From the NCBI GenBank assembly GCA_039914705.1, contig JBDSOT010000017.1, positions 1 through 10,756 on the forward strand: a stretch of 10,756 nucleotides of DNA, written 5' to 3'. Below are positions 1-5,688 of this stretch, piece after piece. A program made the translations under genes and the position numbers. The notes under the pieces were generated by a model. It searched no databases, was not told the origin of the DNA, and worked only from the letters and a program-made list of their open reading frames with translations. The stretch comes from JBDSTW01 sp039914705 (GTDB taxonomy: Bacteria; Pseudomonadota; Gammaproteobacteria; SURF-13). How positions within the stretch are numbered: the stretch's first letter is position 1; the number at the start of each line of letters is the position of its first letter.

Positions 1-26
1 GTTCAACTACATTAAGGTAAATGCAT

Positions 27-32
27 AAGGAG
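27..32 (+). promoter_or_regulatory. Ribosome binding site that fixes the ssb start
   Basis: AAGGAG lies 6 bases before the ATG at 39. An in-frame ATG also occurs at 21, but it would place this Shine-Dalgarno inside the coding region and add a six-residue extension not typical of Ssb. The ATG at 39 gives the usual MARGVNKV amino terminus. Confidence 0.85.
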
Positions 33-38
33 AAATTT

Positions 39-521
39 ATGGCAAGAGGCGTTAACAAGGTCATTCTCATCGGCAATCTGGGTAAAGATCCGGAGGTGCG
101 CTACATGCCCAGCGGCGGGGCGGTGGCGAATATCACCGTGGCGACCACCGAAAGCTGGAACGACAAAGAGACCAAGGAGAAGCAGGAGCGCACGGAATGG
201 CACAACGTAGTGTTCTATAACCGCCTCGCGGAGATCGTCGGCGAATATTTGAAAAAAGGCTCATCGATTTATGTCGAGGGCAGCCTGCGCACGCGCAAGT
301 GGCAGGATAAAACCACCGGCGCTGATCGCTACATGACGGAAATCATCGCCAGCGAAATGCAGATGCTGGGCAGCAAAGGCGGCGGTGGCGGCAGTGCGGC
401 TTATAGCGAAGATGCAGGCGGCGGTCAGGTGCGCGGCGCGGGTTCGGCTAAATCACAGCCTGCCTCGGGTGCCCAAGCTGGGCCGGGTGCCGGTGATTTT
501 GATGATGATATTCCGTTTTAA
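39..521 (+). CDS. ssb: Single-stranded DNA-binding protein Ssb
   Basis: Ssb coats single-stranded DNA during replication, recombination and repair, and recruits partner proteins through its acidic tail. With the start at 39 the protein has 160 residues. Residues 1-112 are the OB fold, opening with MARGVNKVILIGNLGKDPE. Trp40, Trp54 and Trp88 sit where the DNA-stacking tryptophans of E. coli Ssb fall, and Phe59 is nearby. Residues 113-152 are a Gly/Ala/Ser/Gln-rich disordered linker. The last residues, DFDDDIPF, are the canonical interaction peptide. The length is slightly below the E. coli protein because the linker is shorter. The gene appears monocistronic: a hairpin follows within about 35 bases. 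Its promoter lies mostly outside the window. Family assignment is essentially certain. Confidence 0.98.
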   Translation: MARGVNKVILIGNLGKDPEVRYMPSGGAVANITVATTESWNDKETKEKQERTEWHNVVFYNRLAEIVGEYLKKGSSIYVEGSLRTRKWQDKTTGADRYMTEIIASEMQMLGSKGGGGGSAAYSEDAGGGQVRGAGSAKSQPASGAQAGPGAGDFDDDIPF

Positions 522-554
522 AAAATGCCATAGGATAGTGGTTAAGTTTTTCGA

Positions 555-586
555 TAAGCCCGCTCTGCGGGCTTAGTTCGTTTTAC
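555..586 (+). terminator. Hairpin terminator after ssb
   Basis: TAAGCCCGC (555-563), loop TCT, then GCGGGCTTA (567-575) make a perfect 9-bp stem with a 3-base loop. It is followed by a short, interrupted T-rich stretch ending near 584. It lies 34 bases after the ssb stop and is the obvious end of the ssb transcript. The U tract is imperfect, so efficiency is uncertain. Confidence 0.75.
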
Positions 587-610
587 AACAGTCGAGACAG
601 ATATCAGAAT
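582..610 (+). promoter_or_regulatory. Candidate sigma-70 promoter for the 682-807 small gene
   Basis: TTTACA (582-587, 5 of 6 to the -35 consensus) and CAGAAT (605-610, 4 of 6 to the -10 consensus) are separated by 17 bases. It starts just after the ssb terminator stem, and transcription would begin about 65 bases before the small ORF. This is pattern matching by eye only. Confidence 0.3.
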
Positions 611-681
611 CGATAATGGGTACAGCAGCGTGGTAAAAGAGAACCGTAATATGCCGCGATTTAAGCGTGGAGTTCGAGTAA

Positions 682-807
682 ATGACAAACATTGAGCGCT
701 CGCCATCGCTAAAGGCGCATAACAGCAAGCCCATCTGGCTATTGGTGGGCGTTGACATTGTGGTCGTAATTCTGGTTCTGACCGGTTTTGCAGTCACCGA
801 TCTTTAG
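682..807 (+). CDS. Small single-span membrane protein, unknown function
   Basis: This 41-residue reading frame starts with ATG immediately after an in-frame TAA (679-681) and ends at TAG 805-807. GGAG (669-672) lies 9 bases before the start. The protein has a polar N-terminal part of about 17 residues with three basic residues (MTNIERSPSLKAHNSK). A hydrophobic stretch at residues 18-38 (PIWLLVGVDIVVVILVLTGF...) follows, with a short tail ending in TDL, which looks like one transmembrane helix with the N-terminus in the cytoplasm. Asp25 inside the hydrophobic stretch is unusual. I do not recognise a family. It lies between ssb and fic with a possible promoter of its own, so it is probably an independent gene. 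The alternative is chance: a 41-codon frame is short enough to occur by accident, although a good SD plus a clean TM segment argues against that. Confidence 0.5.
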   Translation: MTNIERSPSLKAHNSKPIWLLVGVDIVVVILVLTGFAVTDL

Positions 808-846
808 ACTTACGCTTTGTTTATTTCTGCAACATATAAAGAAAAC

Positions 847-855
847 TGCTATATT
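847..855 (+). promoter_or_regulatory. Candidate extended -10 promoter of fic
   Basis: TGCTATATT (847-855) matches the extended -10 form TGnTATAAT with one mismatch in the hexamer. The best -35 at 17 bases spacing is the weak CTGCAA (827-832), which is compatible with an extended -10 element. Transcription would start near 861-863, giving a leader of about 42 bases before the ATG at 904. Confidence 0.4.
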
Positions 856-859
856 TTTT

Positions 860-878
860 ACACGTTCTTGGATCGTGT
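860..878. promoter_or_regulatory. Inverted repeat (possible operator) at the fic transcription start
   Basis: ACACGTTC (860-867), centre TTG, GATCGTGT (871-878): 7 of 8 positions are complementary. The dyad begins 5 bases after the proposed -10 and so covers the predicted start point, where a repressor would block transcription. In the RNA it could also form a weak hairpin. Because Fic carries a winged helix, self-regulation is a possibility, but this is inference. Confidence 0.35.
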
Positions 879-903
879 CAAATTAACAAGAGTTTCTTAG
901 CCT

Positions 904-1977
904 ATGCCTATTCGCCTCAAGCCCTTGCCGGTGCCGAATACTATCGACCTGGAGACGCCTGCCGTGCTGCGTTTGGCGGCGCGTGCGCATCGCGCTCTGG
1001 CGGAGTTGAAAGGGGCGGCGGCGACCATTCCCAATGAGACGATCCTGATTGATACCCTGGCATTACAGGAGGCTAAGGATTCGTCGGCGATTGAGGACAT
1101 TATCACCACGGAGGATCAGCTATTTCAGGGGGATATGGCCTCGGGGCAATTTCCGAGTGCTGCGGCGAAGGAAGTCCACCATTATGCCGCTGCCCTGAAG
1201 ATCGGGCTTGCCCGTGTGCGGGAACAAAGGTTTCTGCGGTTGGACGATGTGCTTGAGATACAGGCGGTACTCGAGCAAAATCGGGCCGGGTTGCGCAAAC
1301 TTCCGGGAACCGTGCTTAAAAACCAGCAGACGGGAGAGGTTGTTTATCAGCCGCCGCAAGACCCGGCGGAGGTCGAGCGGCTGATGGCGAATTTCCTTGA
1401 ACACTTTCACCGTAGCGAGCCGGGTGACCCAGACCCGCTGGTGCGGATGGCAGTGCTGCATTATCAGTTCGAGAGCATCCACCCGTTTTACGATGGCAAC
1501 GGGCGCACTGGACGGATTCTCAATTTGCTCCACTTGGTGCTGCACGGTCTGCTCGACTTGCCGGTGCTTTACCTCAGCCGCTATATCGTGAGACACAAGC
1601 CGGATTACTACCGTGGTCTGCAGGCGGTGCGGGAGGAAAACGCTTGGGAAGCATGGCTGCTCTACATGCTCAGTGCGGTGGAAGAAACCTCGCGCGAGAC
1701 ACTTACTAAAGTGCGCGGTATCCGCGATCTCATGCAGGTGACGAAACAGCGGCTACGGAGTGATTTGCCCAAGCTATACAGCCAGGACTTACTGAATAAT
1801 CTTTTCCGGCATCCCTACACCAAGATTGAGTTCATCGAGCGCGACCTTGACGTATCGAGGCCAACGGCAACCAAATATCTGGAGACTTTGGCGGCGGCCG
1901 GATTCGTGCGTAAGACCAAGCTTGGGCGTACAAATTTTTATATCAACGAAGCGCTTTTTAACTTGCTGAGACTATAA
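904..1977 (+). CDS. Fic-domain protein adenylyltransferase with C-terminal winged helix
   Basis: Fic enzymes usually transfer AMP from ATP to a hydroxyl side chain of a target protein. This 357-residue protein resembles the stand-alone SoFic-type group (about 370 residues). A Fic_N-like helical region covers roughly residues 10-90. The Fic core holds the complete catalytic motif HPFYDGNGRTGR at 193-204, with catalytic His193 and phosphate-binding GNGR. Upstream, the TGEVVYQPP flap segment (143-151) is typical of the family. An inhibitory-helix motif, S60-SAI-E64-D65, precedes the core, so the protein looks like class II (N-terminal self-inhibition), but it has Asp where the motif normally has Gly or Asn. 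Residues about 305-350 form a winged helix (DVSRPTATKYLETLAAAGFVRK) that suggests DNA binding. The start has only a weak SD (AAGAG, 888-892). No separate antitoxin gene adjoins it, which fits a self-inhibited enzyme. The target is unknown. Confidence 0.93.
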   Translation: MPIRLKPLPVPNTIDLETPAVLRLAARAHRALAELKGAAATIPNETILIDTLALQEAKDSSAIEDIITTEDQLFQGDMASGQFPSAAAKEVHHYAAALKIGLARVREQRFLRLDDVLEIQAVLEQNRAGLRKLPGTVLKNQQTGEVVYQPPQDPAEVERLMANFLEHFHRSEPGDPDPLVRMAVLHYQFESIHPFYDGNGRTGRILNLLHLVLHGLLDLPVLYLSRYIVRHKPDYYRGLQAVREENAWEAWLLYMLSAVEETSRETLTKVRGIRDLMQVTKQRLRSDLPKLYSQDLLNNLFRHPYTKIEFIERDLDVSRPTATKYLETLAAAGFVRKTKLGRTNFYINEALFNLLRL

Positions 1978-2033
1978 GTCTGAACGAATCTGTTGTTGAA
2001 GACGCTGCCTGTCGTAGGCTCCTCAATAATTAC

Positions 2034-2039
2034 AAGGAT
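2034..2039 (+). promoter_or_regulatory. Ribosome binding site of the antiporter gene
   Basis: AAGGAT precedes the ATG at 2045 by 5 bases. The 67-base gap after fic holds no convincing promoter or terminator, so this gene may be co-transcribed with fic. Confidence 0.6.
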
Positions 2040-2044
2040 ATAAA

Positions 2045-3136
2045 ATGTCTCACATCCTTAAAGAAAAAACCCTGCTGTTAGCCATTCTGACGTTTGCCAT
2101 TATTTACCCGTTGGAGCATACCCTCGTGGGGTTTGGGCCGTGGGGAATAGGGCTGACGTTTACGGTGATTATGGCGGTGGTGCTCACCGCCGCTTTCAGT
2201 GTCGCGCATCACGCAGAGATTTTGGCGCACAAATACGGCGAGCCTTACGGCACCTTGATCCTGACGGGTGCCGCAGTTGGCGTGGAGGTTATTATCCTTG
2301 CCATTCTGTTGCAGAGCGCACCCAATCCCACGCTGGTGAGAGATACGATTTACGCGGCGCTAATGTTGGACATCAACGGAATTATTGGAATCGCGGCCAT
2401 CGTTGGCGGTATCAAGCACGGTCAGCAAAAATACAATGTGGACAGTTCAAATTCCTATATCGCCATGATCCTGGTTGCGGTCGGCATCACGATGGTTATC
2501 CCGGATTTTATCGGACTTGATGCGGTCGCGATGTATTCTGTTTTTAATATTGTTGTTATCAGTGCGCTGTACGCGCTGTTCACGCGCATACAGATCGTTG
2601 AACATCGTTATTTTTTTGAATATACGCCCGCTATGGAAGCGGCCAAGGCGCAGAGCATTGCGAGTGGGAAACATATTGAGGCGAACGGCCGTTATCATAT
2701 TGCCCTGCTGATCGCATTAATTGTGGCAATCGGCGCGCTAGCGGAGGTACTTTCGGTTTTCCTGAACGAGGGAATCAGTCAGGCGGGGTTGCCGATATTG
2801 CTGGCGGGTGTTGTGGTGGCGCTGATCTCGGCCAGCCCGGAAATATTAACTGCGATGCGCGCGGCGCTGGACAACCGCATGCAAACCGTCGTTAACATCG
2901 CGTTGGGGGCGTCGCTCGCGACGGTCTTGATGACCATCCCGGTGATGGAAACTATCGCGCTAATCACCGATATTCCGCTGACCATGGGGCTGACGGCTAC
3001 GCAAGGCGCCATGATTTTATTGACCATGCTGGTTGCTATGGTCAATTTGAATAACGGTGAGACCAACGCACTCGAAGGCATGGTTCACGCGGTATTGTTT
3101 TTCACGTTTGTGATGCTGATTTTTGTCATTCATTGA
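2045..3136 (+). CDS. chaA: ChaA-type Ca2+(Na+)/H+ antiporter
   Basis: This inner-membrane antiporter of the CaCA superfamily exchanges cytoplasmic Ca2+ (and in some members Na+ or K+) for protons. It has 363 residues, close to E. coli ChaA (366). About eleven hydrophobic segments run across the chain. The first alpha-repeat lies around residues 55-85: HHAEILAHKYGEPYG with acidic Glu66 and Glu81. The central hydrophilic loop at about 187-216 separates the two halves. The second repeat is around 262-294: SASPEILTAMRAALDNRMQ and then NIALGASLATV, with Glu266 and Asn284. NLNNGETNALEGMVH (334-348) is the characteristic last signature. The gene is intact and ends in a convergent arrangement with the lipoprotein gene. 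Family assignment is firm; ion preference cannot be read from the sequence. Confidence 0.93.
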   Translation: MSHILKEKTLLLAILTFAIIYPLEHTLVGFGPWGIGLTFTVIMAVVLTAAFSVAHHAEILAHKYGEPYGTLILTGAAVGVEVIILAILLQSAPNPTLVRDTIYAALMLDINGIIGIAAIVGGIKHGQQKYNVDSSNSYIAMILVAVGITMVIPDFIGLDAVAMYSVFNIVVISALYALFTRIQIVEHRYFFEYTPAMEAAKAQSIASGKHIEANGRYHIALLIALIVAIGALAEVLSVFLNEGISQAGLPILLAGVVVALISASPEILTAMRAALDNRMQTVVNIALGASLATVLMTIPVMETIALITDIPLTMGLTATQGAMILLTMLVAMVNLNNGETNALEGMVHAVLFFTFVMLIFVIH

Positions 3137-3170
3137 CGAGAGAGAGTTGGAATGAGAGGTATGTATTTAA

Positions 3171-3210
3171 GCCCCCTCACCCTAACCTCTCCCGCGAGGG
3201 GAGAGGGGAA
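3171..3210. repeat. GC-rich hairpin of dispersed-repeat type between convergent genes
   Basis: The segment starts GCCCCCTCACCCTAA and continues as CCTCTCCC (3186-3193), loop GCGAG, GGGAGAGG (3199-3206), a perfect 8-bp stem. The CCCTCACCCTAACC-CTCTCCC-GCG-GGGGAGAGGG layout is, from general knowledge, a short repeat found in many copies in diverse proteobacterial genomes. It lies 34 bases after the antiporter stop and 18 bases after the end of the lipoprotein gene on the other strand. It could serve as a terminator for both, but there is no clear U tract. Confidence 0.65.
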
Positions 3211-3228
3211 CTCTTCAACGACACGCCC

Positions 3229-3825
3229 CTAAATATTCGGCAAATCTTTTAGCCAGTTTGCGACTTGGGTAATAAATTCATCGCTGGCCTGGGTGAGCGC
3301 TTTTACTGCGCCATTTGCATCGCCGGTGGGTGAGGGACGTTCTATAGCGAAGGTGCGCTCGGCGAGTATGTCGCGGCCGTCTTCGCTGAGGAGTTTTACA
3401 CTTGCGCGCAGTAGCACACGACTGATACCGGGCGCGTCGAATATCTGACTGAATTCTTCCAGTGCAACTTGTAGCTCGTGTTGCTTCGGCGCTCCGCTGT
3501 CCGGTGTAACGGCGGCGATGGCCTGGCGCAGCCGCAAGGTGAGCAAGGCTGCCGGTGACGCGGCCCAGCGGCTATCGGCATACGGTTGCAGGCGCGCGCT
3601 ATCTTGATAGGCAAGGCGATATAAAATAGCGGGCGTGTCGAGCCAGGTGGGGGAACTAACCGAGGGGATATCAGGGCGGATGGTGAGGCGTGTGCGATTG
3701 TCGGCCAAGATTTGGTTAGGCAATCCGAAGTCGTAGGTCGAAACCGTCTGCTTATCTTTGGGTGCGATGCTGCACGCGGTCAGTAGGGCAAGCATAAGCG
3801 TAATAGCGATCATGATTTTTATCAT
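3229..3825 (-). CDS. ABC-transport auxiliary lipoprotein (PqiC/YmbA-like)
   Basis: This is a lipoprotein partner of MCE-type lipid transporters, of the ABC_trans_aux family. With the start at 3825 it has 198 residues. A signal peptide MIKIMIAITLMLALLTAC places a lipobox LTAC at residues 15-18, with lipidated Cys18. Ser19 at the +2 position predicts sorting to the outer membrane. The body carries AILYRLAYQDSARLQPYADSRWAASPAALLTLRLRQ (as separate blocks, residues about 66-101), which fits the family pattern YRLAY...PYA.SRW...P..LL..RLR. An in-frame start at 3870 is possible, but it would overlap the upstream gene by 29 bases and put a polar extension before the signal peptide. The start at 3825 leaves a 16-base gap and has GGAAA just upstream. 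This is the last gene of the lipid-transport operon and probably docks the MCE protein to the outer membrane. Confidence 0.88.
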   Translation of the reverse strand: MIKIMIAITLMLALLTACSIAPKDKQTVSTYDFGLPNQILADNRTRLTIRPDIPSVSSPTWLDTPAILYRLAYQDSARLQPYADSRWAASPAALLTLRLRQAIAAVTPDSGAPKQHELQVALEEFSQIFDAPGISRVLLRASVKLLSEDGRDILAERTFAIERPSPTGDANGAVKALTQASDEFITQVANWLKDLPNI

Positions 3826-3841
3826 AGCGGTTTCCGAAATA

Positions 3842-4798
3842 TTAAGGTGACGTACCGAAGCCCGGCTCACCCGGCCCAGGTTGGGCCTCGGGTTTGCCGA
3901 AAATCAGGCTCTGCGGGCGGCGTTCGATATTGGTTAAAAATTTGTCAAGATTGCGCGATGTGTTGGACAGATTTTCCAGCAGGCGATCAAATTTCGGCAG
4001 GGCGGACGAGCGCAAATCATTAAAGACCTGCTCTCCGGCTGAGCCGATCTTCTCCGCACTGACCGCTACTTTTGCGGCGCTGGTAGTAACCTTGTCAAAT
4101 GATTGCAGGCTGTGCTCTAACTGCCCCGTCAACTTGTTGAGGTCAACCATCAATTCGTTGGCGTGCTTCATCACGGCCTGAGCATCGCTTGCAATGATGG
4201 GCAGCGCGTCGATGGTGGGTTCTAGTTTATCCTGGAGTGCGATAAAGCGGGCCGAAACAGCCTCCACATTGGCGAGGGTATTTTTGATATGTGTCAGGTT
4301 TTCGTCATTGAATAAGTTGGTCATGCGTTCGGTGAGTGCGCTCACGCGCGCGAGCAGTAAGGGGGCAGAGCTGCCAACCTCCTGTAACAGCGAAGCCTGC
4401 ATCACAATGCGCGCCGGTTTGGAGGCGCTCGTCTTAAGCGGCTTGGGTTGCTTGCCGTCATCGTCGAGCTGAATATAGGCAAGTCCGGTTAAGCCCTGGT
4501 AAGCAAGTTCGGCATAAGTGCCTTTGGTGACCGGCGTGTCTTTGTCCACCAGTATTCGGATTAAGATTGTGCGTGAATCCTTAGGATCAAGTTGAATCTT
4601 TTCCACGCTGCCGACCTGTAGTCCGCGATAGCGTACAGCGGCTTGCGGATTGAGACCGGACACCGAGTTTTTGGAGACGAGTACGTATACATCCTGGCTC
4701 TCGGTGTCGCCACCGAACCACACTATAACGGCGGCCAGCGTGAGTCCGAATACGATGACAAACAAGCCCGCCATAATTGCGTGCGCACGATTTTCCAT
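3842..4798 (-). CDS. MlaD-family MCE-domain substrate-binding protein
   Basis: MCE proteins form hexameric rings anchored in the inner membrane and bind lipids for ABC transporters that move phospholipid-like molecules across the periplasm. The protein has 318 residues. One N-terminal transmembrane anchor lies at about 9-29 (MAGLFVIVFGLTLAAVIVWF). The MCE domain follows at about 36-112, including SVSGLNPQAAVRYRGLQVGSV and GLTGLAYIQL. Residues about 135-295 are a long, predicted alpha-helical, heptad-rich region that could form a barrel or needle toward the outer membrane. The tail RRPQSLIFGKPEAQPGPGEPGF is a familiar ending of this proteobacterial subgroup. It is much longer than E. coli MlaD (about 183 residues), so it is not a strict MlaD orthologue. 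The gene is separated from the upstream ATPase by 137 bases and has no strong SD. Family is firm, substrate is inference. Confidence 0.92.
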   Translation of the reverse strand: MENRAHAIMAGLFVIVFGLTLAAVIVWFGGDTESQDVYVLVSKNSVSGLNPQAAVRYRGLQVGSVEKIQLDPKDSRTILIRILVDKDTPVTKGTYAELAYQGLTGLAYIQLDDDGKQPKPLKTSASKPARIVMQASLLQEVGSSAPLLLARVSALTERMTNLFNDENLTHIKNTLANVEAVSARFIALQDKLEPTIDALPIIASDAQAVMKHANELMVDLNKLTGQLEHSLQSFDKVTTSAAKVAVSAEKIGSAGEQVFNDLRSSALPKFDRLLENLSNTSRNLDKFLTNIERRPQSLIFGKPEAQPGPGEPGFGTSP

Positions 4799-4857
4799 TT
4801 CAGATCAGCCTAAGATAAAGCATTGTATCGATGACCTCTTACCTCACGCTAAATTCT

Positions 4858-4889
4858 AACTGCATAATTTTCAAAATAGATATGCAGTT
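4858..4889. repeat. Perfect 9-bp inverted repeat inside the lipid-transport operon
   Basis: AACTGCATA (4858-4866) and TATGCAGTT (4881-4889) are exact reverse complements separated by 14 AT-rich bases. The spacer contains a smaller palindrome, ATTTT-C-AAAAT (4867-4877). It lies in the only sizeable gap (4799-4935) of the operon. It may be a two-half-site operator (centres 23 bases apart) or an RNA stem-loop that modulates expression of the MCE gene. There is no poly-U, so a simple terminator is unlikely. Confidence 0.5.
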
Positions 4890-4935
4890 GTTTGACTATT
4901 TATTCTACACCATGAGCCTGCTAGCGTCGGCATAT

Positions 4936-5688
4936 TCAGGCGCTGGCAGTCTGCATGCGCCCGGCAAAAAATTTGCGGATAAAGGGATGATCGAAATGCA
5001 TGACATCCTTCACTGCACCCAGTGCAATAATATGCTGATCAGCCAACACCGCGACACGGTCGACGAGTGCGATCAGCGTATCGAGATCGTGGGTGACCAT
5101 AATTACCGTCAGTGCGAGGTCTTTGCGTAATTTTTCAATCAGCTTAACGAAACTGTCGCTCAGCTCGGGGTCGAGGCCCGCCGTCGGCTCATCTAAAAAC
5201 AGCAGCTCCGGCTCCAAGGCCAGGGCACGCGCCAAGGCAATGCGTTTGACCATGCCGCCCGACAATTCAGCGGGCATCTTGAGCGCATCCTTGGGGTCAA
5301 TCTGCACCATGTCGAGCTTCAGCATGACAAGTTTGCGTATCGACTGTTCATCGAGCATGCGCAACTCGCGCAACGGCAGGGCGACATTGTCGAATACGTT
5401 AAGGGCGCTGAACAACGCCCCGGCCTGAAACAGTACGCCCCAGCGCTCGCGCAAGCCTTGCGCGTTGCCTGCCTGTAATGGCATACCGAATACGTTGACT
5501 GTGCCGCGCGCGGGCATCTCGAGTCCAAGGATGTGTCTTAATAGTGTGGTTTTACCGCTGCCCGAGCCGCCGACCAGCGCCAGCACTTCACCGTACTGCA
5601 CGCAAAGATCAAGATCGCGATGTACGACATGGTCGCCGTACTGCGTCCACAGTCCTTCTACTTCGATGATGCAGGTTTCCGCTGTCAT
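4936..5688 (-). CDS. MlaF-like ABC transporter ATPase
   Basis: This cytoplasmic ATP-hydrolysing subunit drives the MlaE-type permease encoded just upstream. It has 250 residues, a normal length. Walker A is GGSGSGKTT at 40-48 (Lys46), the Q-loop is Gln88 in VLFQAGALFSAL, the signature is ELSGGMVKR at 141-149, and Walker B is LLFLDEPTAGLDP at 162-174 with catalytic Glu167. The switch His is His200 (VTHD). LSGGM in place of LSGGQ and the QAGALFS stretch are typical of the MlaF family. Its ATG overlaps the permease stop in an ATGA arrangement (5685-5688), implying translational coupling. All catalytic residues are present. The strict mlaF symbol is withheld because the operon lacks mlaC and mlaB genes. 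Confidence 0.95.
   Translation of the reverse strand: MTAETCIIEVEGLWTQYGDHVVHRDLDLCVQYGEVLALVGGSGSGKTTLLRHILGLEMPARGTVNVFGMPLQAGNAQGLRERWGVLFQAGALFSALNVFDNVALPLRELRMLDEQSIRKLVMLKLDMVQIDPKDALKMPAELSGGMVKRIALARALALEPELLFLDEPTAGLDPELSDSFVKLIEKLRKDLALTVIMVTHDLDTLIALVDRVAVLADQHIIALGAVKDVMHFDHPFIRKFFAGRMQTASA

Noticed and set aside
651..695. 14-codon frame (MPRFKRGVRVNDKH) overlapping the start of the small membrane gene
   Set aside because: It is too short to judge, has no clear SD, and shows no repeated codons that would suggest an attenuating leader peptide.
573..797. 74-codon minus-strand frame across the ssb-fic spacer
   Set aside because: It starts at GTG without a good SD, runs into the ssb terminator stem, has no recognisable domain, and is opposite the better supported small gene at 682-807.
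2007..2019. GCCT-GTCGT-AGGC hairpin between fic and the antiporter gene
   Set aside because: The stem is only 4 bp with no U tract, so it is not a credible terminator.
4775..4798. Seven-codon frame ending just before the MCE gene start (minus strand)
   Set aside because: The frame is too short and has no SD; its proximity to the MCE ATG is likely coincidental.
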